Shown in pieces: positions 52,022 to 61,019 of a DNA stretch of 64,000 nucleotides (the first letter of the stretch is position 1; each line of letters starts with the position of its first letter). The DNA comes from Streptomyces griseiscabiei (GTDB lineage: Bacteria > Actinomycetota > Actinomycetes > Streptomycetales > Streptomycetaceae). A model generated the notes under the pieces. It was not told the DNA's origin, made no database searches, and saw only the letters and a list, made by a program, of their open reading frames with translations. The DNA lies in NCBI RefSeq assembly GCF_020010925.1, contig NZ_JAGJBZ010000001.1:3513001-3577000 (forward strand). Direction: 5' to 3'. The position numbers were made by a program, and so were the translations under genes.

Positions 52022-53818
52022 CTAGGACTGACCGGCGCCCGGCGTCTGCGATTCGGCGGGCGGGGTCGAGTCCGTCGTCTCCGTGGGCTCCGTGGTCTCG
52101 GCGGGTGCCTCCACCGTCAGTTCGAGGGTGAGGGTCGCGCCGCCCTCGGTCTCGACGCGGAGCAGGTACGTGCCGACGGTGTCGTCCGCGAACAGCTTCG
52201 GGAGGGTGAGAAGGCCGCCCGCGTCGGTCTCCAGCTCCACGGTGCGTACGGGCTTGCCGTCCGCGTCCTTGCCGAAGTAGGGGCCCTTGTCGTTCTCGGT
52301 GACGTCCACGAGCGACTTGATGAGGGTCGCCTTGACCGCGACGTTGTCGGCGACGGCGCCCCGGTAGGTGGCCTTGAGGCCGATCCGCTCCGCGAACTCC
52401 CCGTTCGCGACACAGGTCAGCGCGGTCGTGGTGGTGCGGGCGAGGGCGTCGGCCTGGCGGGCGGTGACGGTGACCTTGTGGTCGAGGGCGGGCACGGCCC
52501 GGCCGACGAGAGTGGCGCGGACCGTGACCGCGCCGGTCTTCTCACCGGCCACGAGCGCGGGAGCGGTGGCCTTGCCCGCGCTGTCGGTGAGGACGGTCGC
52601 GACCTTCTCGCCATTGGTGAAGGCGGTGCCCGAGTCGCCGAGGACGGTGAAGCGGACCCGGACCTTCGCCACGGCCTTGCCCGCCTTGGTCTCCGTGCGG
52701 GTGACGAGCCTGCCGGTGAAGGTGTCGCCGGCCATGGCCGTGAGGTTCGCCGCGCCCGCGTTCTCCAGGTGGTCCACCGTGTCGGTGGGGGTGCTCGGAG
52801 CGGACGGCGGGTTGGTGGTCGGCGGGGGCGGGGTGGTGGTGCCGCCGCCCGGCTTCTCCGGGTCCGGCTTCTCCGGCTTCGGCGGGGTGGGGCTGGGGCT
52901 GGGCGTGGAGCCGCCGTTGCCGTTGCCGTTCCCGGTGTTGCCGGTGTTGCCGGTGTTCCCGCTGTTGCCGGTGTTGTTGCCGTTGCCGGTGCTCGGGGTC
53001 TCGGGCAGGGAGCCGGTGCCGTCCGGGATCTCGTGGGAGCCCTTGCGGTAGTACTCCAGCCACGTCATGACGGTGTTGTAGTACTCCGTCGAGTTGTTGT
53101 AGCTGAGGATCGCGCTGCGCAGGTTGCCGTCGTTCGACAGATCCCAGTCGAAGCGGCACAGGTAGTGGCCCGCGGCGAGGGCGGCGTCGTAGACGTTGTT
53201 GGGGTCCTTGGCGCCGTCGTCGTTGCCGTCGCGGCCCGCCCACTCCCAGGTGGAGGGGATGAACTGCATGGGGCCCACGGCCCGGTCGTGCGTACTGTCG
53301 CCGTCGTAGGCGCCGTTGTCGGTGTCGCTGATGTTCGCGAAGCCGTTGCCGTTGAGCTGGGGGCCGAGGATCTTGCCGATCGTCGTGCCCTCGGCGTCGA
53401 CCCGGCCGCCGCGGGCCTGGCCGGACTCGACCTTGCCGATGGCGGCGAGGAGTTGCCAGGGCAGGTTGCAGCCGGGCTTGGAGTCGCGCAGGGACGCCTC
53501 CGCCTTCTTGTAGGCGTCGAGGACGGTCGCGGGTATGCCGCGCTCGGAGCCGCCGGTGGTGCCCGAGGTGTCGCCCGTGCCCGTCGTCGGGTTGGGACTG
53601 TCGAGGGGCGGAAGGTCCGTGAAGTACTGCGAGTTGCCCGAGGCGGTGTCGTCGGCCTGGGTGCTCATCTCCGGGAAGGGCGAGCCCGCGGACTGTCTGC
53701 CCGCACTGTCGGTGGTCACTCCCGGGGCCTGGGAAGCGGCCAGTGCCGCCACCGTGGCCGCGGCCAGGGCGGTCGTGGCCGCCCCCTTGCGGAGCCTCAA
53801 ACCGAACTGCGCCGCCAT
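52022..53818 (-). CDS. Secreted lytic murein transglycosylase-like protein with Gly/Asn and Pro linkers
   Basis: 598 residues. Signal peptide with LAAATVAALAASQAPG. Residues about 95-265 are a lysozyme-like (SLT) domain: WQLLAAIGKVESGQARGG contains the catalytic Glu, with AVGPMQFIPSTWEWAGRDGN and NNVYDAALAAGHYLC. A long NTGNTGN/GNGNGN and PSPSPTPPKPEKPDP linker follows, then two Ig-like modules (LTAMAGDTFTGRLVTRT..., LTCVANGEFAERIGLKA...). It would cleave or remodel peptidoglycan. GGGAGG precedes the ATG by about nine bases. Confidence 0.92.
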   Translation of the reverse strand: MAAQFGLRLRKGAATTALAAATVAALAASQAPGVTTDSAGRQSAGSPFPEMSTQADDTASGNSQYFTDLPPLDSPNPTTGTGDTSGTTGGSERGIPATVLDAYKKAEASLRDSKPGCNLPWQLLAAIGKVESGQARGGRVDAEGTTIGKILGPQLNGNGFANISDTDNGAYDGDSTHDRAVGPMQFIPSTWEWAGRDGNDDGAKDPNNVYDAALAAGHYLCRFDWDLSNDGNLRSAILSYNNSTEYYNTVMTWLEYYRKGSHEIPDGTGSLPETPSTGNGNNTGNSGNTGNTGNTGNGNGNGGSTPSPSPTPPKPEKPDPEKPGGGTTTPPPPTTNPPSAPSTPTDTVDHLENAGAANLTAMAGDTFTGRLVTRTETKAGKAVAKVRVRFTVLGDSGTAFTNGEKVATVLTDSAGKATAPALVAGEKTGAVTVRATLVGRAVPALDHKVTVTARQADALARTTTTALTCVANGEFAERIGLKATYRGAVADNVAVKATLIKSLVDVTENDKGPYFGKDADGKPVRTVELETDAGGLLTLPKLFADDTVGTYLLRVETEGGATLTLELTVEAPAETTEPTETTDSTPPAESQTPGAGQS

Positions 53819-53862
53819 TGAGTGAACCCCTCCCGGTGGCCGAACGCCGCTGCGTTCTTCCC

Positions 53863-53908
53863 GCTTCCGCTTATTGATGTCTCAGGCATTCTTCCGGTTC
53901 TCACCGGA
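53863..53908 (-). promoter_or_regulatory. Structured leader of the lytic transglycosylase gene
   Basis: On the minus strand, CCGGT-GAGA-ACCGG (53914-53901 region) is a 5-bp stem capped by a GNRA-type GAGA loop, and GGCA/TGCC further enclose it. The gene-free stretch 53819-54246 contains this leader, possible promoters for both genes and the 22-bp repeats. No known riboswitch class fits fully. Confidence 0.3.
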
Positions 53909-54097
53909 CCGGCTTCCCTGCCCAGGTACACCGACTCCGGAGTTCCGGTCTTGGTTGCGCTGTTCCGGCATTCCCTTTCGAGAAATCCGTCGGCCACCGC
54001 GCCGACCGGCGCGACGACCCAGGCGACCCTACGACAACTTCCGTCGCCCGGACACCCGTTCGTGCCCGATATTCACCTATTGGCCATATCGGTTTGC

Positions 54098-54163
54098 TGT
54101 CATGCGGGCACGCCTCGGCTGCCGTGCGGGCGCGGTTCGACTGCCGTGCGGGCGCGTCTCGGA
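54098..54163 (+). repeat. Three imperfect 22-bp tandem repeats upstream of the DUF4184 gene
   Basis: Units 54098-54119, 54120-54141 and 54142-54163 share TGCCGTGCGGGCGCG-like sequence. The period of two helical turns and the position 84-149 bases before the TTG start suggest a regulator array or a slipped-strand duplication. Confidence 0.6.
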
Positions 54164-54246
54164 GCGGCGGGCCCGGGTCGCGCATACTGGCGGACGGTCA
54201 TCGCCGGGCCGACCTGTCCGGCCAAAGTCCGTCACAGGGGGACGAC

Positions 54247-55098
54247 TTGCCCTTCACGCTCAGCCACGCGGCCGCCGTACTGCCCGCCCTGCGGGGGAAC
54301 GGGACCGCGCGCGGCCCCTTGGTGGCGTCGGTCCTCGTCGCCGGTTCGTTCGCGCCCGACATGACCTACTACGTGGCGAGCGTCCTGCCGGAGGCCATGG
54401 AGTTCGGCGATGTCACCCACTCGTTCGCCGGGGTCTTCACCGTGGACGTCCTCGTCGCCTGGGCGCTGGTGGGGCTGTGGCTGCTGCTCCGCGAGCCGCT
54501 GGTCGCGCTGCTGCCGAGGGGGCGCCGGGGCAGGGTGGCCGCGCTGGTGCGCTGCGGGACGGGGGCGCGGCGGTTCAGTCCCTCGCTGGCCCTGTGGTGG
54601 TACGTGTCCGCCGCCCTCGGCTCGCTCACCCATGTCGTGTGGGACGCGTTCACGCATCTCGACCGGTGGGGGATGCGGCTCTTCCCCGTCCTCGGCGAGG
54701 AGATCGCGGGCTCGCCGCTCTACTGGTACCTCCAGTACGGCGGCTCCGCGGTCGCGGCGGTCGTGATCGCCGTCTACCTCGTGCGGGCCCTGCGCCTGCA
54801 GCCTCCGGCCGAACCCGTCGGGGTGCCGGCGCTCTCGTCGGCGGACCGGTGGGTGGCGGGGGCCGTCATCGGGGGCTGCGCGCTGGTCGCGGCCGTGCAG
54901 CGGGTGGCCCGCTGGTGGGCGCACTGGGGGGCGGTCGCCAAGCCGTACGAGGTGATCCCGACCGTGTGCTTCGGGGCCGGCGCCGGGCTGGTGGTCGGCG
55001 TGGTCCTGTACGGCGTCGGCGTCAGGGTGCGGCGCCCGGCTCCCGCCGCTCCGCTGCCCGCCGCCGACGCGGAGGCGGACAGCTCGGTCCGCCGCTGA
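54247..55098 (+). CDS. DUF4184 family integral membrane protein (possible metal-dependent hydrolase-like)
   Basis: 283 residues with several membrane helices. Start is TTG at 54247, preceded by AGGGGGA: the N-terminus LPFTLSHAAAVLPALRGNG is the usual DUF4184 opening. Conserved polar residues include SLTHVVWDAFTHLDRWG and SFAPDMTYYV, so histidines and aspartates in the membrane domain could bind metal. Function unknown. Its 3' end overlaps a possible minus-strand ORF. Confidence 0.85.
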   Translation: MPFTLSHAAAVLPALRGNGTARGPLVASVLVAGSFAPDMTYYVASVLPEAMEFGDVTHSFAGVFTVDVLVAWALVGLWLLLREPLVALLPRGRRGRVAALVRCGTGARRFSPSLALWWYVSAALGSLTHVVWDAFTHLDRWGMRLFPVLGEEIAGSPLYWYLQYGGSAVAAVVIAVYLVRALRLQPPAEPVGVPALSSADRWVAGAVIGGCALVAAVQRVARWWAHWGAVAKPYEVIPTVCFGAGAGLVVGVVLYGVGVRVRRPAPAAPLPAADAEADSSVRR

Positions 55099-55333
55099 GG
55101 GCCGGGCGCCGCAGGGGGACCCCGCTGGGGATGCGGGGGCGGGCGGCGCGGGCGGCGTACGGGGGGACGTGGCCGAGGAGGGCCGCGAGGGGGTGGGTCA
55201 GCGGCCACGGGTAGAGGCTGTGCGGCCGCCGGACGCGTGGGCCGGCCCAGGGGGCCCGGATGAGACGGGTCCGCACCCCTGACAGGCGGGTGGCAGCTGT
55301 CGCTGTACGGCGGCGGAGCGTGCGTATGCCCAT
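55022..55333 (-). CDS. Doubtful small Arg-rich ORF antisense to the DUF4184 3' end
   Basis: 103 residues from an ATG at 55333, with AAGGA seven bases upstream. The sequence begins MGIRTLRRRTATAATRLSGV and runs basic and Pro-rich. The first 75 residues lie outside the DUF4184 gene and the last part overlaps it by 77 bases. Composition alone does not prove coding; the ribosome site is the best support. It may be a frame-decayed gene. Confidence 0.4.
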   Translation of the reverse strand: MGIRTLRRRTATAATRLSGVRTRLIRAPWAGPRVRRPHSLYPWPLTHPLAALLGHVPPYAARAARPRIPSGVPLRRPALSGGPSCPPPRRRRAAERREPGAAP

Positions 55334-55436
55334 GCGGGCATCCTTACGGCTGGGCTCGGGCGGGGGCGCCCTGGTGTGGGCCGGTCGGGTGAGTGCGCGG
55401 GGGTCGGTGGGGCGGGGTTCGTGGGTGGGTGCGGGT

Positions 55437-55630
55437 CCGGTGGGGCTTCTCGCGCAGTTCCCCGCGCCCCTGAAAAGCAGGGGCTGCGCCCCTTGCTTTT
55501 CCCCCACCCGACCGCCACCTTTCACGCGCGCCCGAACGTCGTCCGTCAGGCCCGCGAGCCCGCGGGCATTCAGGCTCGCGAGAGCCTGGTCTTTCAGGGG
55601 CGCGGGGAACTGCGCGAGAAGCCCCACCGG
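55437..55630. repeat. 39-bp perfect inverted repeat between DUF4184 and polA
   Basis: Arms 55437-55475 and 55592-55630 are exact complements (core TTCTCGCGCAGTTCCCCGCG), and the similarity extends outward with one indel. The 116-base interior holds further small stems. The right arm is 41 bases past the polA stop, so it could also be part of its terminator. Motifs like this are, from memory, common in Streptomyces intergenic regions. Confidence 0.7.
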
Positions 55631-55671
55631 GCCGCACCCGCCGCACGGACCCCGCACCCACCACCCATCCG

Positions 55672-58398
55672 CTAGTGCGCCGCCGACTCCCAGTCGGAGC
55701 CGTACCCCACGGAGACATCCAGCGGCGCCCTCAACCGCACCGCTCCGGCCATCTCGCGGCGGAGGATCCGCTCCGTCGCGTCGCGCTCCCCGGGGGCGAT
55801 CTCCAGGACGATTTCGTCGTGGACCTGGAGGAGCATGCGGGAGGCGAGCCCCGCCTCGTCCATGGCACGGCCGACGTTCAGCATGGCGATCTTGACGATG
55901 TCCGCGGCGGTGCCCTGGATGGGCGCGTTGAGGGCCATCCGCTCCGCGGCCTCGCGACGCTGGCGGTTGTCGCTGTTGAGGTCGGGGAGGTAGCGCCGGC
56001 GGCCGAGGAGCGTCGCCGTGTACCCCGTCGCCCGTGCCTCGTCCACGACCCGGCGCAGATAGTCCCGTACGCCGCCGAACCGCTCGAAGTACGCGTCCAT
56101 CAGGGCCCGCGCCTCGCCCGCGTCGATGTTCAGCTGCTGGGAGAGGCCGAACGCGGACAGCCCGTAGGCCAGGCCGTACGACATCGCCTTGATCTTGCGG
56201 CGCATCTCGGCGTCGACGGCGGACTGCTCGACGCCGAAGACCTGCGCGGCGGCGGTCGTGTGCAGGTCCTCGCCGGAGGTGAACGCCTCGATCAGGCCCG
56301 CGTCCTCGGAGAGGTGGGCCATCACCCGCAGTTCGATCTGGCTGTAGTCGGCCGTCATCAGGGACTCGAAGCCCTCGCCGACGACGAAGCCCCGGCGGAT
56401 GGCACGGCCCTCGTCCGTGCGGACCGGGATGTTCTGCAGGTTCGGGTCGACCGAGGACAGGCGGCCCGTGGCGGCGACCGTCTGGTTGAACGTGGTGTGG
56501 ATGCGGCCGTCCGCCGCGATCGTCTTGATCAGGCCCTCGACGGTGACCCGGAGCTTCGCCTGCTCACGGTGGCGGAGCATGATGACCGGCAGTTCGTTGC
56601 CCGTCTGGCCCGCCAGCCAGGCGAGGGCGTCCGCGTCCGTGGTGTAACCGGTCTTCGTGCGCTTGGTCTTGGGCAGGCCCAGCTCGCCGAAGAGCACTTC
56701 CTGGAGCTGCTTGGGCGAGCCCAGGTTGAACTCGTGGCCCGCCGCCGCGTGCGCCTCCTTCACCGCCTGCTGCACGGCGCCCGCGAACATCTGCTCCATG
56801 GCCTCCAGATGAGCCCGGTCCGCCGCGATGCCGTGGCGCTCCATGCGGGCCAGCAGCGCGGAGGTCGGCAGCTCCACGTCCCGCAGCAGCTCCGCGGCGC
56901 CGACCTCGTCCAGGCGCTCCCCGAAGGCCTCGCCGAGGTCGAGGATCGCGCGGGCCTGCACCATCAGCGCGTCGGCCTCGGCGCCCTCGTCCGCGCCGAA
57001 GGCCAGCTGACCGTCGGCCGTGGCGGCGGGGGCCAGCTCGCGGCCCAGGTACTCCAGGGAGAGCGCGTCCAGGTCGAAGGAGCGGCGGCCCGGCTTGACC
57101 AGGTACGCGGCGAGCGCGGTGTCCATGCCGACGCCTTCGACGGTCCAGCCGTGCTCGGCGAAGACCCGCATCGCGGCCTTGGCGTTGTGGAAGACCTTCG
57201 GCCGGGCGCTGTCGGCGAGCCAGGCCGCCCACGCGGTCTCGTCGGTCTCGTCCAGCTGCGTCGGGTCGAACCAGGCGGCGGCGCCCTGGGCCGCGGCGAG
57301 CGCGATCTCGGCGACCGAGCCGGTGCCGAGGGCCCAGGTGTCGACGGTGGCGACGCCGAGGATCTCCGTGCCGTGCTCGGTGAGCCAGGGGGCCAGCTCG
57401 CCGGAGCCGAGGACCGTGCCGTCCACCTCGACGCCCGGGGCGGCCGGCTCGGCGGTGCCGGCCTCCTCGGCGCCCGGGTCGACGGCCAGCAGGCGCTCTC
57501 GCAGCGAGGGGTTGCGGATCTCCAGGGTGTCCAGGACCATCGCGACGGCCTTGCGGTCGTACGCCTCCCGCTCCAGCTCGGCGACGCCCTTGGGCAGCTC
57601 GACCGTGCGGACCATCTCGGTGAGGCGGCGGTTGAGCTTGACGGCCTCCAGGTGGTCGCGGAGGTTCTGCCCGGCCTTGCCCTTGACCTCCTCGACGCGC
57701 TCGACGAGGTCCGCGAACGAACCGAACTGGTTGATCCACTTCGCGGCGGTCTTCTCGCCGACGCCGGGGATGCCCGGGAGGTTGTCGGACGGGTCTCCGC
57801 GCAGGGCCGCGAAGTCCGGGTACTGGGCCGGGGTGAGGCCGTACTTCTCGAACACCTTCTCCGGGGTGAACCGGGTCAGCTCCGAGACGCCCTTCGTCGG
57901 GTAGAGCACGGTGGTGTGCTCGCTGACGAGCTGGAAGGAGTCGCGGTCGCCGGTGACGACGAGGACCTCGAAGCCGGCGGCCTCGGCCTGGGTGGCGAGG
58001 GTGGCGATGATGTCGTCGGCCTCGAAGCCGTCGACGGCGAAGCGGACGGCGTGCATCGCGTCGAGCAGCTCGCCGATCAGCTCGACCTGACCCTTGAACT
58101 CGTCCGGGGTCTTCGAGCGGTTCGCCTTGTACTCGGTGAACTCCTCCGAGCGCCAGGTCTTGCGGGAGACGTCGAAGGCGACCGCGAAGTGGGTGGGGGC
58201 CTCGTCGCGCAGCGTGTTCGCCAGCATCGACGCGAAGCCGTAGATCGCGTTGGTCGGCTGGCCCGTCGCCGTCGTGAAGTTCTCCGCGGGCAGCGCGAAG
58301 AACGCGCGGTAGGCCAGCGAGTGCCCGTCCATGAGCATCAGCCGGGGACGGCTGCCGCCGGGGGTGCTGTCGGTCTTCTTCGTTCCAGTCTCTGCCAC
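55672..58398 (-). CDS. polA: DNA polymerase I
   Basis: 908 residues, typical actinobacterial PolA. Residues 1-300 are the 5'-3' exonuclease: LMLMDGHSLAYRAFFALP, VDGFEADDIIATLATQA, VVTGDRDSFQLV and GIPGVGEKTAAKWI. Residues about 320-500 are a proofreading-like domain without the acidic DxE catalytic motif. The polymerase has motif A DYSQIELRVMAHLSED, motif B RRKIKAMSYGLAYG and motif C QVHDEIVLE. It fills gaps in Okazaki and repair synthesis. GTG at 58398 is the best start; a longer frame upstream has no support. Confidence 0.98.
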   Translation of the reverse strand: MAETGTKKTDSTPGGSRPRLMLMDGHSLAYRAFFALPAENFTTATGQPTNAIYGFASMLANTLRDEAPTHFAVAFDVSRKTWRSEEFTEYKANRSKTPDEFKGQVELIGELLDAMHAVRFAVDGFEADDIIATLATQAEAAGFEVLVVTGDRDSFQLVSEHTTVLYPTKGVSELTRFTPEKVFEKYGLTPAQYPDFAALRGDPSDNLPGIPGVGEKTAAKWINQFGSFADLVERVEEVKGKAGQNLRDHLEAVKLNRRLTEMVRTVELPKGVAELEREAYDRKAVAMVLDTLEIRNPSLRERLLAVDPGAEEAGTAEPAAPGVEVDGTVLGSGELAPWLTEHGTEILGVATVDTWALGTGSVAEIALAAAQGAAAWFDPTQLDETDETAWAAWLADSARPKVFHNAKAAMRVFAEHGWTVEGVGMDTALAAYLVKPGRRSFDLDALSLEYLGRELAPAATADGQLAFGADEGAEADALMVQARAILDLGEAFGERLDEVGAAELLRDVELPTSALLARMERHGIAADRAHLEAMEQMFAGAVQQAVKEAHAAAGHEFNLGSPKQLQEVLFGELGLPKTKRTKTGYTTDADALAWLAGQTGNELPVIMLRHREQAKLRVTVEGLIKTIAADGRIHTTFNQTVAATGRLSSVDPNLQNIPVRTDEGRAIRRGFVVGEGFESLMTADYSQIELRVMAHLSEDAGLIEAFTSGEDLHTTAAAQVFGVEQSAVDAEMRRKIKAMSYGLAYGLSAFGLSQQLNIDAGEARALMDAYFERFGGVRDYLRRVVDEARATGYTATLLGRRRYLPDLNSDNRQRREAAERMALNAPIQGTAADIVKIAMLNVGRAMDEAGLASRMLLQVHDEIVLEIAPGERDATERILRREMAGAVRLRAPLDVSVGYGSDWESAAH

Positions 58399-58647
58399 GC
58401 CCCCGATCCTGCCACGTACCACTGACAGCCGGACCCACGGACGTACGCGGGGCCACCACGGACGTACGCGGGGCCACCGGAGCCGGAGTGACACCCGGTG
58501 CGGCGCCGCCGGGCAGCACCCGGCGCCGCGCGGCACCGCCGCCGTCCCGCGCGTCGAGCGCGCTCGTTTCCTGTCGGGCGTGCGTGCGAGGATCGAAGGC
58601 ATAGCCTCACGCCCGACATCAGCACGCGTAAGCGAAGGGGAGCAGCC

Positions 58648-60927
58648 ATGGCCGGCAAGGCGCCGAAGAATGATCCTGTTCAGGACGCGCCGCGGGTCGC
58701 GGAGCCCAAGCACGCGGCGGCGGGACTGCCGGCGATCGGGCACACCCTGCGGATCGCCCAGCAGCAGATGGGCGTGAAGCGGACCGCGCTGACGCTGCTG
58801 CGGGTCAACCAGAAGGACGGCTTCGACTGCCCCGGCTGCGCCTGGCCGGAGCCGGACCACCGGCACGCCGCGGAGTTCTGCGAGAACGGGGCGAAGGCGG
58901 TCGCCGAGGAGGCCACGCTGCGGCGGGTCACCCCCGAGTTCTTCGCCGCCCACCCCGTCGCCGACCTCGCCACGCGCAGCGGCTACTGGCTGGGACAGCA
59001 GGGGCGGCTCACACACCCCATGTACCTGCCCGAGGGGGGCGACCGGTACGAGCCGGTGTCCTGGGAGCGCGCCTTCGACATCGTCGCCGAGGAGCTGAAG
59101 GCCCTCGCCTCCCCCGACGAGGCCCTCTTCTACACCTCCGGCCGCACCAGCAACGAGGCCGCGTTCCTCTACCAGCTGTTCGCCCGTGAGTTCGGCACGA
59201 ACAACCTGCCGGACTGCTCCAACATGTGTCACGAGTCATCGGGCTCGGCGCTCTCCGAGACGATCGGCATAGGCAAGGGCAGCGTCCTGCTGGAGGACCT
59301 CTACCGAGCCGATCTGATCGTCGTCGCCGGCCAGAACCCGGGGACCAACCACCCCCGGATGCTCTCCGCGCTGGAGAAGGCGAAGGCGAACGGCGCGAGG
59401 ATCATCACCGTCAACCCGCTGCCCGAGGCCGGCCTGGAGCGGTTCAAGAACCCGCAGACCCCGCAGGGCATGCTCAAGGGCGCCGCCCTCACCGACCTGT
59501 TCCTGCAGATCCGCATCGGCGGCGACCAGGCCCTGTTCCGCCTCCTCAACAAGCTGGTCCTGGAGACCGAGGGCGCGGTCGACGAGACCTTCGTCGCCGA
59601 ACACACCCACGGCTTCGAGGAGTTCGCCGAGGCCGCCCGCGCCGCCGACTGGGACGAGACCCTCACCGCGACCGGCCTCACCCGCGAGGAGATCGACGAG
59701 GCGCTGCGCATGGTCCTCGCCTCGAAGCGGACCATCGTCTGCTGGGCCATGGGCCTCACCCAGCACAAGCACTCGGTGCCCACCATCCGCGAGGTGGTCA
59801 ACTTCCTGCTGCTGCGTGGCAACATCGGCCGCCCCGGCGCCGGCGTCTGCCCGGTGCGCGGGCACTCGAACGTGCAGGGCGACCGCACCATGGGCATCTT
59901 CGAGCGGCCCGCCCCGGCCTTCCTGGACGCCCTGGAGAGGGAGTTCGGCTTCGCCCCGCCCCGGGAGCACGGCTATGACGTCGTACGCGCCATCAAGGCC
60001 ATGCGCGACGACAAGGCGAAGGTCTTCTTCGCCATGGGCGGCAACTTCGTCTCCGCCTCCCCCGACACGGAGGTCACCGAGGCGGCGATGCGCCGGGCCC
60101 GGCTCACCGTGCACGTGTCGACCAAGCTGAACCGCTCGCACGCCGTCACGGGCGCGCGGGCGCTGATCCTGCCGACCCTGGGCCGCACCGAGCGCGATCT
60201 GCAGGGCGGCGGCGAGCAGTTCGTGACCGTCGAGGACTCGATGGGCATGGTGCACGCCTCACGCGGCCGGCTGGAGCCCGCGAGCGGGCAGCTGCTGTCC
60301 GAGCCGGCCATCGTGTGCCGGCTCGCCCGCCGGGTCCTCGGCGAGGACAGCCGCACCCCGTGGGAGGAGTTCGAGAAGGACTACGCGACGATCCGCGACC
60401 GCATCGCGCGCGTGGTCCCCGGTTTCCAGGACTTCAACGCGCGCGTGGCCGACCCGGGCGGCTTCGCCCTGCCGCACGCCCCGCGCGACGAGCGCCGCTT
60501 CCCCACGGCCACCGGCAAGGCCAACTTCACCGCCGCCCCGATCGAGTACCCGGAGCTTCCTGAGGGCCGCCTGCTGCTGCAGACGCTGCGCTCGCACGAC
60601 CAGTACAACACCACGATCTACGGCCTCGACGACCGCTACCGGGGCATCAGGAACGGCCGCCGGGTCGTGCTGGTCAACCCCGAGGACGCGCGGGCGCTGA
60701 AGCTCGCCAACGGGTCGTACGTGGACCTGGTGGGCGAGTGGAAGGACGGCGTCGAGCGACGCGCGCCCGGCTTCCGGGTGGTGCACTACCCGACCGCCCG
60801 CGGCTGCGCCGCCGCCTACTACCCGGAGACCAACGTGCTGGTGCCGCTGGACTCCACCGCCGACACCAGCAACACCCCGGCCAGCAAGTCCGTCGTGGTC
60901 CGTCTGGAACAATCGTCGACCGACTGA
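58648..60927 (+). CDS. FdhF/YdeP-type molybdopterin oxidoreductase
   Basis: 759 residues, single-subunit molybdopterin enzyme. Early CPGCAWPEPDHRHAAEFCENG replaces the usual 4Fe-4S arrangement; then RTSNEAAFLYQLFAREFGTNN, DCSNMCHESSGSALSETIG near the cofactor site, CWAMGLTQHKHSV, GNIGRPGAGVCPVRGHSNVQ and the C-terminal dinucleotide-binding part RSHDQYNTTIYGLDDRYRGI (in part). YdeP has been tied to acid resistance; the substrate is unknown. ATG has GGGGAG six bases upstream. No partner subunits are adjacent. Confidence 0.93.
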   Translation: MAGKAPKNDPVQDAPRVAEPKHAAAGLPAIGHTLRIAQQQMGVKRTALTLLRVNQKDGFDCPGCAWPEPDHRHAAEFCENGAKAVAEEATLRRVTPEFFAAHPVADLATRSGYWLGQQGRLTHPMYLPEGGDRYEPVSWERAFDIVAEELKALASPDEALFYTSGRTSNEAAFLYQLFAREFGTNNLPDCSNMCHESSGSALSETIGIGKGSVLLEDLYRADLIVVAGQNPGTNHPRMLSALEKAKANGARIITVNPLPEAGLERFKNPQTPQGMLKGAALTDLFLQIRIGGDQALFRLLNKLVLETEGAVDETFVAEHTHGFEEFAEAARAADWDETLTATGLTREEIDEALRMVLASKRTIVCWAMGLTQHKHSVPTIREVVNFLLLRGNIGRPGAGVCPVRGHSNVQGDRTMGIFERPAPAFLDALEREFGFAPPREHGYDVVRAIKAMRDDKAKVFFAMGGNFVSASPDTEVTEAAMRRARLTVHVSTKLNRSHAVTGARALILPTLGRTERDLQGGGEQFVTVEDSMGMVHASRGRLEPASGQLLSEPAIVCRLARRVLGEDSRTPWEEFEKDYATIRDRIARVVPGFQDFNARVADPGGFALPHAPRDERRFPTATGKANFTAAPIEYPELPEGRLLLQTLRSHDQYNTTIYGLDDRYRGIRNGRRVVLVNPEDARALKLANGSYVDLVGEWKDGVERRAPGFRVVHYPTARGCAAAYYPETNVLVPLDSTADTSNTPASKSVVVRLEQSSTD

Positions 60928-61019
60928 GCGTTTGCTCAGGAGGGCCGGCGCACCCGGCCGGCGACACCCCCGGCGGGCCCGCCCGTCCGGGGCGCGCGAT
61001 CGACGACGAACGGAGCCCC

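Noticed and set aside
53819..53980. c-di-AMP (ydaO) riboswitch before the lytic transglycosylase gene
   Set aside because: Some GAA and GGTGAGAA similarity is present, but the conserved GCTAAC segment and the 3' GGC-type ending are missing.
58399..59232. Upstream extension of polA in frame
   Set aside because: It covers the start of the FdhF gene on the other strand and adds no conserved residues; GTG at 58398 gives the usual PolA start.
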